45,318 nt of DNA from Halochromatium salexigens. Lineage in GTDB: Bacteria; Pseudomonadota; Gammaproteobacteria; Chromatiales; Chromatiaceae. Both the position numbers and the translations under genes were made by a program. Shown here in pieces: positions 8,720 to 20,120 of this stretch (position 1 is the first letter of the stretch; every line of letters starts with the position of its first letter). The notes under the pieces were generated by a model. That model made no database searches, had not been told where the DNA came from, and saw only the letters and a program-made list of their open reading frames with translations. The stretch is from positions 1 to 45,318 of the forward strand of contig NZ_NHSF01000018.1 in the NCBI RefSeq assembly GCF_016653295.1. The letters are read 5' to 3'.

Positions 8720-9505
8720 CTACTCGGCGGGCCGAGCAGCACGAAAGAGCCTGAAGAAGTTCTCGGTGGTGATCTCGGCGAGGGTCTCGACCGAGAGACC
8801 GCGTAGCGTCGCAATCCGCGTTGCCACATGGGAGACGAAGCGCGGCTCATTCTTCTTACCTCGATACGGCACTGGCGCTAGGTAGGGAGAATCGGTCTCG
8901 ATCAACAGGCGCTCAAGAGGGACCGACTGCGCAACCTCGCGCAACGCATCGGCGTTCTTGAAGGTGAGGATGCCGGAAAAAGAGATATAGAACCCCAGAT
9001 CCAGAGCCTGTTTGGCCATGTCCCAGGTCTCGGTGAAGCAGTGCATGACGCCACCGGCCTGCTCGGCGCCGGCGGCGCGCATCAGCGCGATGGTGTCCTC
9101 GCGGGCATCCCGGGTATGGATGATCAGGGGCTTTGCGAGTCTGCGCGCGGCTTCGATATGGGCCTCGAAACGCTGACGCTGCCAGCCGAGGTCGCCATCA
9201 TTGTAGTGGTAGTCGAGTCCGGTCTCGCCGATCGCGACCACGGCTGGATCGGCACCAAGCCGAACCAGCTCATCGACGGACGGCTCTTGGCCGCCCTGTT
9301 CGTTTGGGTGGACGCCGAGCGAGACCGAGATATCCGGATAGTCGCTCACGCGCTGGCACATCGCCTCGTAGTGCTCAAGGTCGATGCAGACGCAGAGCAT
9401 GTGTTGCACGCCCTCCTCGCGGGCCTGCATCAGCATCGCATCGAAATCGCCTTGATAGGGGGTCAAATCGACCCGGTCGAGGTGGCAATGAGAATCAACG
9501 AACAT
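8720..9505 (-). CDS. tatD: TatD-family metal-dependent hydrolase (DNase)
   Basis: A 261-residue TIM-barrel hydrolase. Metal ligands are visible in order: DSHCHLD (His-x-His at the N-terminus), GETGLDYHY, IIHTRDA, MHCFTE and ETDSPYLAP. TatD proteins are cytoplasmic Mg-dependent 3'-5' exonucleases acting on DNA and RNA ends. The ATG at 9505 gives the family length; the frame is open further upstream, but that peptide has no homologous look. It is the last gene of the tmk-holB-pilZ-tatD run, a common order in gammaproteobacteria, 41 bases after pilZ. Confidence 0.95.
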   Translation of the reverse strand: MFVDSHCHLDRVDLTPYQGDFDAMLMQAREEGVQHMLCVCIDLEHYEAMCQRVSDYPDISVSLGVHPNEQGGQEPSVDELVRLGADPAVVAIGETGLDYHYNDGDLGWQRQRFEAHIEAARRLAKPLIIHTRDAREDTIALMRAAGAEQAGGVMHCFTETWDMAKQALDLGFYISFSGILTFKNADALREVAQSVPLERLLIETDSPYLAPVPYRGKKNEPRFVSHVATRIATLRGLSVETLAEITTENFFRLFRAARPAE

Positions 9506-9546
9506 CAATGAATCACCTTGGGGAGAGCAGGCTGTGGGGCATGTCC

Positions 9547-9903
9547 TCACAGCGTATGAGTCGGGCGTTGGGTATCGGTTCCTTCAGACAGGCATTGCTC
9601 GAAAGCCTGGCAAATATCATTTTTATCCTGCACGTTGAACTGGATACCAACGCCAGTGGCTCGATTCCCCTCAGCCCCTACCGGTGTCACCCAGACCACC
9701 TTGCCGGCGATTGGGATACGGTCTGGCTTATCCAAGAGCTGCACGAGTAGAAACAGCTCGTCACCGAGCTGATAGGGCTTGCTCGTCGGTACGAACAGCC
9801 CTCCGTTCTTGATGAACGGCATGTAGGCGGCATGCAGCGCCGGCCGATCCTTGATGACCAGGCTCAGGATGTGGCTTCGCCTATCGACCTGCTCGGCTGA
9901 CAT
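9547..9903 (-). CDS. pilZ: type IV pilus PilZ-domain protein
   Basis: A 118-residue protein consisting of a PilZ beta-barrel. The conserved block FIKNGGLFVPT is present, and WVTPVG and GVGIQF close the barrel. Position between holB and tatD identifies it as the PilZ of Pseudomonas type, needed for pilus extension through PilB/FimX-type partners. Family members of this type lack the RxxxR cyclic-di-GMP motif in its usual spacing, and the N-terminus here (DRRSHILSLVIKD) also lacks a convincing one, so nucleotide binding is doubtful. It starts 15 bases after holB. Confidence 0.92.
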   Translation of the reverse strand: MSAEQVDRRSHILSLVIKDRPALHAAYMPFIKNGGLFVPTSKPYQLGDELFLLVQLLDKPDRIPIAGKVVWVTPVGAEGNRATGVGIQFNVQDKNDICQAFEQCLSEGTDTQRPTHTL

Positions 9904-9918
9904 CGCTCTGTTCTCGAT

Positions 9919-10995
9919 CTAGACCTCGGCGCGGAATCTGTTATGCCCCCGCATCCATGCGAGCTGAGCCCAGCGTACCAACAGGGCCTCGAACAGCAGT
10001 TGCTTGTTGACCGGCGCCTCGACAATCGCGCGGGCCTGAAGCAACCGCTGCAACAGCCGGTGTCCGGCGGCTGGCTCGATTCGCTCGGCTAGCGCGTTCA
10101 GTGCGCGCCGCGCATCTGGATTGATCAGTCGCGTCAGTGTCGGATCGACCGCCACGCGCAAGAGGTCGGTCAGCCAATCGGTCATGGCCGCGAGCACCGC
10201 CAACGCATCGAGCCGTTGCCATTCATTGGCCACGGCGAGTGGATCATGCTCGCCCCGGGCCACGCCCATGATGTCATCGATGAGCCGCTGGCGCAGCGCC
10301 AAGGCCTCCGTCGTCGCCAGCGACAGGGCGCGAAACGGTGCCCCATGGGCCAGCGCGAGACAGTGCGCGGCATGGGGCGCGGCATGCGGCATTGGCGCCT
10401 TGGCCTGCTCGGCAAGACGCGCCTCCAGCCAGGGTAAGGCCGCTGATTCGGCCGGCACCGGGAGGTTGACCCGCTGGCAGCGACTGCGGATGGTCGGGCT
10501 CAGGCGCTGCGGCTGCTCGGTGACGAGCACCCAGACGGTCGACGCTACCGGCTCCTCCAAAGTCTTCAAGAGGCTATTGGCGGCAAACGGATTCATCGCA
10601 TCGGCCGGCACCAGCGTCAGGACTTTCACCGCACCCCGCGTCGGCGTCAAGGTTTCGCGCGCGCAGAGTTGACGGATCTGCTCGGCGCGAATCTCAGCGC
10701 TGGCGGCCTCGGCATCCGGCGCCAGCAGCAGATGATCCGGGTGATGGCCGGCACGCAACAGCACACATTCGCGACACAGGCCACAGGGGCGGGCATCGAG
10801 GTCATCCGCGCGACAGAGCAGCAATCCCGCCAGGCGCTCGGCGAGCCGTCGCTTACCGACCCCCAGCGGGCCGGTGATCAACAACGCTTGCCCGAGCCGT
10901 GCCTGATGATGCGCGCGCGCCAAGCGTTGCCAGACCGGCTCCAGCCAGGGCGGTAATGGCTCCGACAACGGATCAGATGGGGGCGTTTGCGCCAT
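9919..10995 (-). CDS. holB: DNA polymerase III delta' subunit
   Basis: A 358-residue clamp-loader subunit. The Walker A-like loop GPLGVGKRRLAERLAG lies near residues 43-58. A zinc module of four cysteines (C-x8-C-x2-C-x2-C) follows, then a LLKTLEEP block and the SRCQ arginine-finger segment. The C-terminal collar domain is Ala/Leu-rich. I choose ATG 10995; a TTG at 11001 directly after the tmk stop would add two residues. It acts in the DnaX clamp loader with dnaX, also encoded in this window. Tight coupling to tmk links it to DNA precursor supply. Confidence 0.93.
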   Translation of the reverse strand: MAQTPPSDPLSEPLPPWLEPVWQRLARAHHQARLGQALLITGPLGVGKRRLAERLAGLLLCRADDLDARPCGLCRECVLLRAGHHPDHLLLAPDAEAASAEIRAEQIRQLCARETLTPTRGAVKVLTLVPADAMNPFAANSLLKTLEEPVASTVWVLVTEQPQRLSPTIRSRCQRVNLPVPAESAALPWLEARLAEQAKAPMPHAAPHAAHCLALAHGAPFRALSLATTEALALRQRLIDDIMGVARGEHDPLAVANEWQRLDALAVLAAMTDWLTDLLRVAVDPTLTRLINPDARRALNALAERIEPAAGHRLLQRLLQARAIVEAPVNKQLLFEALLVRWAQLAWMRGHNRFRAEV

Positions 10996-11001
10996 CTCCA
11001 A

Positions 11002-12793
<1,792 letters not shown>

Positions 12794-12800
<7 letters not shown>

Positions 12801-13705
12801 TCAAGCTCCGGTTGCAAAAGCCGAGCGTGGACGCGTTCGAGCAACGTCCAGGGCAGCCGGGACAGCTCGAACGCATGCTCCTCGACGGTACGGATCGGCC
12901 AGATGCCGATCACCGCATTGGTCAGGAAGGCCCCGCGCGCGCGAACCACATCGGTCAGTGCGAGGCGCCGCTCGCGAACCTCGAGGCCCGCCGCGCGGGC
13001 GTCGTCGAGGACGCGCGCGCGCGCCGTCCCGGCGACGCCACAGCGGTCGATCAGCGGGGTCTGCAAGACACCGTCCTCATCGATCAGGAACAGGTTGCTC
13101 ATGGTACCGCAGACCAGCCTGCCCTCGGCATCCAGCATCAGGCCTTCATCGGCGCTGGCATCCGCCCATTCCGAGCGCGCCAGCACCTGCTCGAGCCGAT
13201 TCAGGTGCTTGAGACCGGCGAGTTGGGAATTGATTCCGAGCCGGGTCTGACAGACGCGGACGCGGGCCGCGCGGTCGCTGATCCTGGCCTCGATGCTTGG
13301 CGGCGATTGCTCAGTGAGCATCAGGATGCGCGTGGGCTTGGGCTCAGGCGGCGGTCGGTATCCGCGCGCCGCAGGGCCGCGGGTGAGGATGATCTTGAGG
13401 ATGCCGCATTCGACACCGTCACCGAGCCGGGTGGCTTCCTGCTTCAGCCGGGCCGGGGATGGCACCGGCAGCCCAAGCCGCACGGCACCGCGCGCGAGCC
13501 GATCGAGATGAGCGAGCCAACAGCAAGGGCGACCGGCGCGGATCGCGATGGTCTCGAACAGGCCGTCTCCATAGGCGAGGCCCCGATCCGAGACATCGAG
13601 ATCCGCGCGCGCCTCGCCATTGACGAGGCAGCGGTGGCGAGGCAACGAACGCGACGGCGCCCGACTAGAGCCGTTTGAAGGCGAGGGTGCCGTTGGTCCC
13701 ACCAA
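12794..13705 (-). CDS. pabC: aminodeoxychorismate lyase
   Basis: A fold-type IV PLP enzyme that makes 4-aminobenzoate for folate from 4-amino-4-deoxychorismate. Family blocks are [16 protein letters not shown] near the N-terminus, [16 protein letters not shown] containing the PLP lysine ([10 protein letters not shown]), and [17 protein letters not shown]. The family normally starts about five residues before LVNGE. The GTG at 13705 used here overlaps fabF by 41 bases and adds 20 residues; a TTG at 13645 would give the usual length. Neither has a strong ribosome-binding site, so the start is uncertain. The position after fabF is classical. Confidence 0.9.
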
Positions 13706-14903
13706 AGCCGAACGAATTGCTCAGCGCGAGATCGATCTTCATCTCGCGTGCGGTGTTCGGGACATAGTCCAGATCGCAGTCCGGGTCCGGGGTCTCGTAG
13801 TTGATCGTCGGCGGCGCCACCTGATCGCGGATCGCCAGCACCGTGAAGATCGCCTCCGCGCCACCGGCCGCACCCAGCATGTGTCCGGTCATCGATTTGG
13901 TCGAACTCACCGCCAACTGATAGGCCCCATCGCCGAAGGCACGCTTGATGCCCTTGGTTTCAGCGATATCGCCCGCTGGCGTCGAGGTGCCGTGGGCATT
14001 GATGTAATCGACCGAGGATTGATCCATCCCCGCATCGGCGAGCGCCATCAACATGCATTCGCTCGCGCCCTCGCCGCTCAGCGACGGTGCGGTCATGTGA
14101 TAGGCATCGGAGTTCATGCCGACACCGACGAGTTCAGCGTAGATATGCGCATTGCGCGCCTTGGCGTGCTCATATTCTTCCAGCACCATGACACCGGCGC
14201 CATCACTGAGCACGAAACCATCGCGGTCCTTGTCGAACGGACGGCTGGCGTGCAGCGGATCATCATTGCGCGTCGAGAGTGCTCGCGCGGCCGCGAAGCC
14301 GCCCAAACCCACGGGTGAGGTCGCCATCTCGGCGCCGCCGGCGAGCATCGCGTCGACGATGCCGCTGCGGATCATGAAGGCCGCGTCGCCAATATTGTGC
14401 GTGGCGGTGCTACAGGCGGAGACGATCGAGTAATTCGGCCCCTTGAGCCCGTACTTGATCGAGAGATCGCCGGCAACCATGTTGACGATATTGGCGGGCA
14501 CGAAAAAGGGTGAGATCTTGCGCGGCCCGCCCTCGAGGAAGGCACCGTAGTTGTTCTCGATCCCCGTGATGCCGCCGATACCGGAGCCGATCGCCACACC
14601 GATGCGCCGACAGTTCTCCTCGGTGATCTCCAGGCCCGCATCCTCGATCGCCTGGCTCCCGGCGCCGATCCCGTAATGGATGAACGCATCCATCTTGCGT
14701 GACTCCTTCTTGGAGACGTACTGGGTGACGTCGAAGCCATAGATCGGGCCGCCAAAACGGCTACTAAAGGAGCTCACGTCGAAGTGGGTGATGGGTTGGA
14801 TGCCACTCCGTCCCGCTAGGATGCTCTCCCAAGCGGACGGGATGTCGAGACCCACCGGAGCGACGATGCCGAGTCCGGTGACAACGACCCTTCTGCCTGA
14901 CAT
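13665..14903 (-). CDS. fabF: 3-oxoacyl-[acyl-carrier-protein] synthase II
   Basis: A 412-residue condensing enzyme (E. coli 413) that elongates acyl-ACP with malonyl-ACP. The catalytic triad is visible: Cys164 in SACSTATH, His304 in [11 protein letters not shown] and His341 in [12 protein letters not shown]. The C-terminus [13 protein letters not shown] is canonical. The ATG at 14903 has GAGGGG six bases upstream; the frame remains open above it but without a family match. It lies 152 bases after acpP, with a terminator-like hairpin between, allowing higher acpP than fabF expression. Confidence 0.96.
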   Translation of the reverse strand: MSGRRVVVTGLGIVAPVGLDIPSAWESILAGRSGIQPITHFDVSSFSSRFGGPIYGFDVTQYVSKKESRKMDAFIHYGIGAGSQAIEDAGLEITEENCRRIGVAIGSGIGGITGIENNYGAFLEGGPRKISPFFVPANIVNMVAGDLSIKYGLKGPNYSIVSACSTATHNIGDAAFMIRSGIVDAMLAGGAEMATSPVGLGGFAAARALSTRNDDPLHASRPFDKDRDGFVLSDGAGVMVLEEYEHAKARNAHIYAELVGVGMNSDAYHMTAPSLSGEGASECMLMALADAGMDQSSVDYINAHGTSTPAGDIAETKGIKRAFGDGAYQLAVSSTKSMTGHMLGAAGGAEAIFTVLAIRDQVAPPTINYETPDPDCDLDYVPNTAREMKIDLALSNSFGFGGTNGTLAFKRL

Positions 14904-15002
14904 GAATGACCCCTCAAATCTAGATAGCGACAGACAGCCGCCAAACATCACAGGCCCAGTGCCGGATCACGCAAAGGCATGACAAACCCGGCGTAGGAAC
15001 CC

Positions 15003-15042
15003 AAAAGATCACGGCTGACGCGCCTGGGCGCGCCCGGTGATC
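15003..15042 (-). terminator. terminator-like hairpin between acpP and fabF
   Basis: On the minus strand an imperfect hairpin with outer arms GATCAC/GTGATC and GC-rich inner arms is followed by TTTT. It sits 14 bases past the acpP stop. The short T-run suggests partial termination, which would explain a surplus of acpP transcript over fabF; that effect is inference. Confidence 0.55.
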
Positions 15043-15055
15043 ATGAACAGGCGAC

Positions 15056-15292
15056 TCAACCGAGATGCGCGTTGACGTAATCGACGGCCTCTTTGACCTT
15101 GGTGATCTTCTCGGCATCCTCGTCCGGGATCTCGGTCTCGAACTCTTCTTCGAGCGCCATGACGAGTTCGACCGTATCCAATGAGTCAGCGCCTAGGTCG
15201 TCGACGAATGACGCATCCATGGTCACTTCTTCTTCCTTGACGCCCAGTTGCTCGACAACGATCTTACGCACCCGCTCTTCAACGCTACTCAT
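15056..15292 (-). CDS. acpP: acyl carrier protein
   Basis: A 78-residue acidic four-helix protein carrying growing acyl chains. Ser37 in [15 protein letters not shown] receives the phosphopantetheine arm. Length and sequence match the E. coli protein closely. The ATG at 15292 is used; a longer frame upstream is not conserved. The leader (15293-15425) contains a perfect 6-bp hairpin at 15328-15342 and a TAAAAT that may be a -10 box, so acpP may have its own promoter besides read-through from fabG. Confidence 0.98.
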   Translation of the reverse strand: MSSVEERVRKIVVEQLGVKEEEVTMDASFVDDLGADSLDTVELVMALEEEFETEIPDEDAEKITKVKEAVDYVNAHLG

Positions 15293-15425
15293 GATTGTTA
15301 AACCCTCAGGATGTGGAGACACGTCACCCTCTCGATGAGAGGCCGCGCCATTTTAGAGACAAACAACGGCGGGCGAAAGCTCGACGAAGGCCAAGCCAGC
15401 CCATCCAACGATGATGATTTGTTTT

Positions 15426-16181
15426 TCAAATCATCAGCATCCCACCATTGACATGAATGGTTTGGCCGGTCACATAGGCCGCCGCCGGCGAGGCCAGGAA
15501 GGCCACCGCGGCGGCGATCTCCTCGGGCGCCCCCAGCCGGCCGAGCGGAATACTGCCGAGCAGCGCCTCGCGCTGTGCCTCGGGCAGTTCGCGCGTCATA
15601 TCGGTATCGATGAACCCGGGCGCGACCACATTGACGGTGACCCCGCGCGGACCGATCTCGCGCGCCAGCGACTTGCTAAAGCCGATGAGACCGGCCTTGG
15701 CGGCGGCATAGTTGCACTGCCCGGCATTGCCGCTGACCCCCACCACCGAGCTGATGTTGATGATGCGCCCATGGCGCGCCTTGGTCATCGAGCGCATGCA
15801 GGCCTTGCAGAGGCGAAAGACCGACGAGAGATTGGTGTCCAGGATCTCGTCCCACTCCTGTTCTTTCATGCGCATCAGCAGATTATCGCGCGTGATCCCG
15901 GCGTTGTTGACCAGGATGGTCGGCCGCCCGCCGAGCTGCTCTTCGACCGCGGTGAGCGCGGCCTCGATCGAGGTCGGCTGCGTCACATCCAGGCAGAGGC
16001 CAATCCCCGCGCTATCGGCGTCGGCAAAACGCGCGGCAATACGAGATGCGCCACCCTCGGTGGTCGCCGTGCCCGCAACCTTGGCGCCGAGTCGCGACAG
16101 TTCGCTGGCGATGGCCGCCCCGATGCCACGGCTGGCGCCGGTGACCAGGGCGATCTCTGCGTCGAGCATGGAATCAGACAT
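15426..16181 (-). CDS. fabG: 3-oxoacyl-[acyl-carrier-protein] reductase
   Basis: A 251-residue SDR enzyme reducing beta-ketoacyl-ACP with NADPH. TGASRGIG lies at residues 14-21, NNAG in ILVNNAGITRDN, the catalytic Ser in NISSVVG, and YAAAK supplies Tyr and Lys. The C-terminus YVTGQTIHVNGGM is canonical FabG. The ATG at 16181 overlaps the end of fabD by eight bases; a second ATG at 16169 would give 247 residues and is equally possible. Confidence 0.96.
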   Translation of the reverse strand: MSDSMLDAEIALVTGASRGIGAAIASELSRLGAKVAGTATTEGGASRIAARFADADSAGIGLCLDVTQPTSIEAALTAVEEQLGGRPTILVNNAGITRDNLLMRMKEQEWDEILDTNLSSVFRLCKACMRSMTKARHGRIINISSVVGVSGNAGQCNYAAAKAGLIGFSKSLAREIGPRGVTVNVVAPGFIDTDMTRELPEAQREALLGSIPLGRLGAPEEIAAAVAFLASPAAAYVTGQTIHVNGGMLMI

Positions 16182-17112
16182 GAGCGCTCGCCTCGAGTGC
16201 ATGTGATAAACCGTCTGGATCGAACACGGGCAGGGTCGTCAGACGTTTGTCGATCCGTTTGTTCAGACCGGCCAGCACCTTGCCTGGACCGGCCTCGATG
16301 GCCAGTGACACGCCCCGCTCGGCCACCGCTTGCACGGTCTCGACCCAGCGCACCGGACTGAACAGTTGTTGCGCCAAAAGGCTGCGGATCTGCGCGGGCG
16401 ACTCGGCCGTCTCCACGGTCACATTATGGATCACCGGGATCGACGGCAGGTGCAGCTCGGTTCGCTCCAACCGCGCGGCAAGGTCCGCGGCGGCATCCTG
16501 CATCAGCGCGCAATGCGAAGGCACGCTCACCGGCAGCAGCACCGCGCGTTTCGCGCCAGCGGCCTTGGAGGCCTCGATCGCTCGCTGTACCGTATCACGC
16601 TCTCCCGCAATCACCACCTGTCCGGGCGCGTTGAAATTGACCGGCGCCAGCACCTGCCCCTGGGCCTGGGTCCGACAGAGGTCGCCGACCGCCTCGTCAT
16701 CCAGGCCCAATAGCGCCGCCATCGCGCCCGCCCCTTCTGGGACCGCTGCTTGCATCAAACGCGCTCGCTCGGCCACCAGGCGCAGCGCATCCTCAAAGGT
16801 CAGTGCGCCCGCGCAAGAGAGCGCACTGTACTCGCCAAGACTGTGCCCGGCCATGACCGAGGGCATTGCACCGCCCTGCTCGCGCCAGACGCGCCAGACC
16901 GCGACCCCCGCGGCCAGCATCACCGGTTGCGTGTTCGTGGTCTGATCCAGGGCCTCCTTGGGCCCCTCTTGGGCGAGCTGCCAGAGGTCGCGACCCAGGA
17001 TCTGCGAGGCCTCATCGAAGGTGGCCTGGACTTGCGGATGGGCGCCCGCGAGTTCGGCCAGCAGGCCGAGCGCTTGCGAGCCCTGTCCGGGAAAGAAGAA
17101 AGCGGGATGCAT
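16174..17112 (-). CDS. fabD: malonyl-CoA:ACP transacylase
   Basis: A 312-residue enzyme transferring malonyl from CoA to AcpP. The start FFPGQGSQ, the nucleophile Ser91 in AGHSLGEYSAL and His200 in VSVPSHCALM are all visible, with QLFSPVRW and EAGPGKVLAGL near the C-terminus. The ATG at 17112 has GGAG nine bases upstream. It lies 21 bases after fabH and overlaps fabG, consistent with one fab transcript. Confidence 0.97.
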   Translation of the reverse strand: MHPAFFFPGQGSQALGLLAELAGAHPQVQATFDEASQILGRDLWQLAQEGPKEALDQTTNTQPVMLAAGVAVWRVWREQGGAMPSVMAGHSLGEYSALSCAGALTFEDALRLVAERARLMQAAVPEGAGAMAALLGLDDEAVGDLCRTQAQGQVLAPVNFNAPGQVVIAGERDTVQRAIEASKAAGAKRAVLLPVSVPSHCALMQDAAADLAARLERTELHLPSIPVIHNVTVETAESPAQIRSLLAQQLFSPVRWVETVQAVAERGVSLAIEAGPGKVLAGLNKRIDKRLTTLPVFDPDGLSHALEASAHV

Positions 17113-17133
17113 GCTGATCGATCGCTCCAATGG

Positions 17134-18093
17134 TCAGTAGCGCAGTAACGCCGAGCCCCAGGTAAAGCCGCCGCCAAAGGCCTCCATCAGCACCGTCTGC
17201 CCGCGCTGGATGCGCCCATCGCGCACGGCCCGATCGAACGCGAGCGGGATCGAGGCCGCCGAGGTGTTGCCATGGTCAGCCACCGTGACGACCACCTGCT
17301 CCATCGCTAGATCGAGTTTGCGGGCGGTCGCCTGGATGATGCGCAGATTGGCCTGATGCGGAACCAACCAGTCGATATCGGCGCGCGTCATATGATTCGC
17401 CGCCAAGGTGTCGTCGACGATCGCCCCCAGGGTGGTGACCGCAACGCGGAACACCTCGTTACCCTTCATCTGCATGTACGGCGAGCCATTGCCGCCATTG
17501 CCGATGCCAGCCGGCACCTGCAACAGCTCCCGATAGGCGCCATCGGCATGCAGGTGCGTCGAGATGATTCCCGGCTCATCGGCGGCACCAATGACCACCG
17601 CCCCAGCCCCATCGCCGAAGAGCACACAGGTCCCACGATCGGTCCAGTCGAGGATACGGGACAGGGTTTCGGCACCAACCACCAGGGCGCGCTTGGCGCT
17701 GCCGGTGGCAATGAACTTCTCAGCCACGGCCAAGGCGTAAATAAAGCCAGTGCAGACGGCCTGCACATCGAACGCGGGACAGCCATGGCTCTCTAGGCGC
17801 TCTTGCAGCAGACAGGCGCTGCTCGGAAAGGTCTGATCCGGGGTGGTCGTCGCCACCACGATGAGATCCAGCTCCGAGGCCGCGACCCCGGCGGCCTCCA
17901 AGGCCGCGCGTGCCGCGCGCTCCGCCAGATCGACACAGGTCTCATCGTCCGCGACGATGTGGCGTTGTCGAATACCCGTGCGTTCGCGAATCCAGCGATC
18001 GGAGGTGTCGACCAAGCGCTCCAGTTCCTGGTTGGTCATGACCTTGGCTGGCAAGGCGCTGCCGGTGCCGAGGATGCGCGTATACCGGCTCAC
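17134..18093 (-). CDS. fabH: 3-oxoacyl-[acyl-carrier-protein] synthase III
   Basis: A 319-residue enzyme that starts fatty acid synthesis from acetyl-CoA and malonyl-ACP. The catalytic residues are Cys114 (QAVCTGF), the His of [11 protein letters not shown] and the Asn of [20 protein letters not shown] closes the protein as in the family. The start is GTG at 18093, overlapping the plsX stop as GTGA, so translation is coupled to plsX. Confidence 0.97.
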   Translation of the reverse strand: MSRYTRILGTGSALPAKVMTNQELERLVDTSDRWIRERTGIRQRHIVADDETCVDLAERAARAALEAAGVAASELDLIVVATTTPDQTFPSSACLLQERLESHGCPAFDVQAVCTGFIYALAVAEKFIATGSAKRALVVGAETLSRILDWTDRGTCVLFGDGAGAVVIGAADEPGIISTHLHADGAYRELLQVPAGIGNGGNGSPYMQMKGNEVFRVAVTTLGAIVDDTLAANHMTRADIDWLVPHQANLRIIQATARKLDLAMEQVVVTVADHGNTSAASIPLAFDRAVRDGRIQRGQTVLMEAFGGGFTWGSALLRY

Positions 18094-19145
18094 GCCGACA
18101 CCCGCGCGGATGGTTGCAATGACAGCGCGCGCGCCTCGCCTAAGTGCGCCTCGACCTCGCGCTCGATGCGCGCGATAACCCGCGAGCGAACCTCTTGATC
18201 CGCGATGCGCAACGCATGTTCGAACGCCAGTTCGTCGGCACCCCCATGGCTTTTGATCACGATCCCACGCAGTCCAAGCAGGCTCGCCCCATTATAACGG
18301 CGCGGATCGACATCAGTGCGGAATCCGCGCAGTACGGGCAGTGCCACCAAACCGGACAGACGACTCAGCAGGTTGCGGCCGAAACGACGCTTGAGCATCT
18401 GCGCAATGAGCGTGGCAACACCTTCGCTGGCCTTCAACGCAACATTGCCGACGAAGCCATCGGAAACGACGACATCAACCTCGCCGATGTAGATATCGTC
18501 ACCCTCGACATAACCGACATAGTTCAATGAACTTGCGGCAAGCAGCTCATGTGCCGCGCGCACCTGATCATTGCCCTTGATCTCCTCTTCGCCGATGTTG
18601 AGCAGCCCCACGCGTGGCATCGTCAGCCCCTGCACGGCGCGCACGAACTCACTGCCCATGACGGCAAATTGGAACAGGTGCTCGGCGGTGCAATCCACGT
18701 TCGCACCCAGATCGAGCATGTGCGTTTGTCCCTCGAGCGCCGGAATGGCCGTGATGATCGCGGGCCGATCGATATGCGGCAAGGTTTTGAGCACGAATCG
18801 CGCGGTTGCCATCAACGCGCCCGTATTGCCGGCACTGACACAGGCATCGGCTTCACCCTGCTTGACCAGATCGATGGCGACCCGCATCGATGAATCCTTC
18901 TTGCCGCGCAACGCCTTCGAGGGAAGCTCGTCCATTGCCACCTCTTGTGAGGTATGGCGAATGAGTACGCGCTCGTCATGCGCGGCCCAACGCGGCAGAT
19001 GCTTAGCAATCGCATCTTCCCGGCCAACCAGGATCAAGCGGCAATCCTGGCGCTTGCCAAGAAAGCGCATCGCGGATGGCACCACCACCTCGGGACCATG
19101 ATCGCCACCCATGGCATCCAACGCAAAGGTCTGTGGAACAGCCAA
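18090..19145 (-). CDS. plsX: phosphate acyltransferase PlsX
   Basis: A 351-residue peripheral membrane enzyme converting acyl-ACP to acyl-phosphate for phospholipid synthesis. [34 protein letters not shown] and the [10 protein letters not shown] block are family signatures. The apparent start is TTG (19145) with AGGAG eight bases before it; the next ATG lies within the conserved LDAMGG and is too late. The rare TTG may lower initiation. It follows rpmF after 134 bases and is coupled to fabH. Confidence 0.95.
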   Translation of the reverse strand: MAVPQTFALDAMGGDHGPEVVVPSAMRFLGKRQDCRLILVGREDAIAKHLPRWAAHDERVLIRHTSQEVAMDELPSKALRGKKDSSMRVAIDLVKQGEADACVSAGNTGALMATARFVLKTLPHIDRPAIITAIPALEGQTHMLDLGANVDCTAEHLFQFAVMGSEFVRAVQGLTMPRVGLLNIGEEEIKGNDQVRAAHELLAASSLNYVGYVEGDDIYIGEVDVVVSDGFVGNVALKASEGVATLIAQMLKRRFGRNLLSRLSGLVALPVLRGFRTDVDPRRYNGASLLGLRGIVIKSHGGADELAFEHALRIADQEVRSRVIARIEREVEAHLGEARALSLQPSARVSA

Positions 19146-19279
19146 ATCGGTGTCTCCTGAGGGATCGTGCCTGCTTGCAAACGCGCTGGACGCGCTAACA
19201 ATGATCGCGACGCAGCCGTTCGACGGGCCTAGCTAGCCAACAGCCAACCCGGATGCGTCAGGCAAATGAGCGGAGGACC

Positions 19280-19456
19280 TCAACCGTCCTTATCGATCAC
19301 CTTGCGACCGCGGTAGAAACCGTCCGGAGTCACATGATGACGGCGGTGGATCTCACCGGTCGTGCCATCTTCGGAGAGGGTTGGGCGCGCGAGCGCGTCG
19401 TGCGAGCGGCGCATACCGCGCTTCGAGGGGGTCTTGCGATTTTGTTGAACGGCCAT
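19280..19456 (-). CDS. rpmF: 50S ribosomal protein L32
   Basis: A 58-residue basic protein, [20 protein letters not shown] at the N-terminus, matching L32 of gammaproteobacteria, with C-terminal FYRGRKVI. It lacks cysteines, so it is the zinc-free form. GGAGATCGAA precedes the ATG at 19456. It lies 23 bases after yceD in the widespread yceD-rpmF-plsX order, which links ribosome assembly with lipid synthesis. Confidence 0.98.
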   Translation of the reverse strand: MAVQQNRKTPSKRGMRRSHDALARPTLSEDGTTGEIHRRHHVTPDGFYRGRKVIDKDG

Positions 19457-19479
19457 TTCGATCTCCGCGTGGGTCGCGA

Positions 19480-20079
19480 TTAGTCCTGACTTTCAGTGTC
19501 GTCTCGTTGTGTCTTCAGCGCCGCCAAGGTTGCAAATGGATGCCGCTGGCGATCCGTCCGCGACGAGCGTCCGTCGCGCTCGATATCGGCCAATGGGGCG
19601 ACCGTGCTCGGCACCGGCGGTGGCTCGCACTGGCCCTCCGGATGTCGAGGTATCGCTGGAACGGCCAAGATCAGCTCGTCTTCGATGAGATCGGAGGCGC
19701 GCATCAACCGATCCTCGATCATGAGCGGCTCGTACTGCGCTGGCAGGGCCTTGGCCTCGTCGAGGCCCTCGACCAGGGCGAGACTAACCGCTGTATCGAC
19801 AACAAGGTCGTAGCGCTCGAAACACCGCTGACAGCATAATGGCAGCTTAGCGGCGACCTGGCCTAGAACACTCGAACGTCCATCGGCGTCGCGACCGAAC
19901 TCGAACCGATAATGCACCGCATTCAATGCCTTCGCGCTGCTCGATGCCCGCGAATCCTCACCTTGCCAAAGCAGCTTGGATAAACGGGGCAGGCGCACCA
20001 TCGCCATCTCGCCCTCGAACACCGAGCGCTGTGCAACCGCTTTTCGGGGGTCGAGAAGATCCGGAAAAGAGACCGACAT
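19480..20079 (-). CDS. yceD: YceD (DUF177) family protein
   Basis: A 199-residue protein, a little longer than the E. coli one. The conserved [14 protein letters not shown] segment carries the C-x2-C pair of the DUF177 family. [15 protein letters not shown] is the second family block. YceD/Duf177 proteins are linked to 23S rRNA accumulation in bacteria and chloroplasts; the mechanism is not settled. The last 40 residues are polar and less conserved. The ATG at 20079 lies only about 10 bases after a strong -10 box, so the transcript leader is very short. Confidence 0.9.
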   Translation of the reverse strand: MSVSFPDLLDPRKAVAQRSVFEGEMAMVRLPRLSKLLWQGEDSRASSSAKALNAVHYRFEFGRDADGRSSVLGQVAAKLPLCCQRCFERYDLVVDTAVSLALVEGLDEAKALPAQYEPLMIEDRLMRASDLIEDELILAVPAIPRHPEGQCEPPPVPSTVAPLADIERDGRSSRTDRQRHPFATLAALKTQRDDTESQD

Positions 20080-20088
20080 AAGCCTTCA

Positions 20089-20118
20089 AATATAAAACGG
20101 GGAGCGTAGCGCTGTCAA
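20089..20118 (-). promoter_or_regulatory. strong sigma70-like promoter for yceD-rpmF-plsX-fab
   Basis: The minus strand has a perfect -35 TTGACA (20118-20113), an 18-base spacer and a -10 TATATT (20094-20089). It is squeezed into the 41 bases between oadB and yceD. Predicted initiation at about 20083-20081 leaves a leader of two to five bases before the yceD ATG. Confidence 0.75.
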
Positions 20119-20120
20119 GA

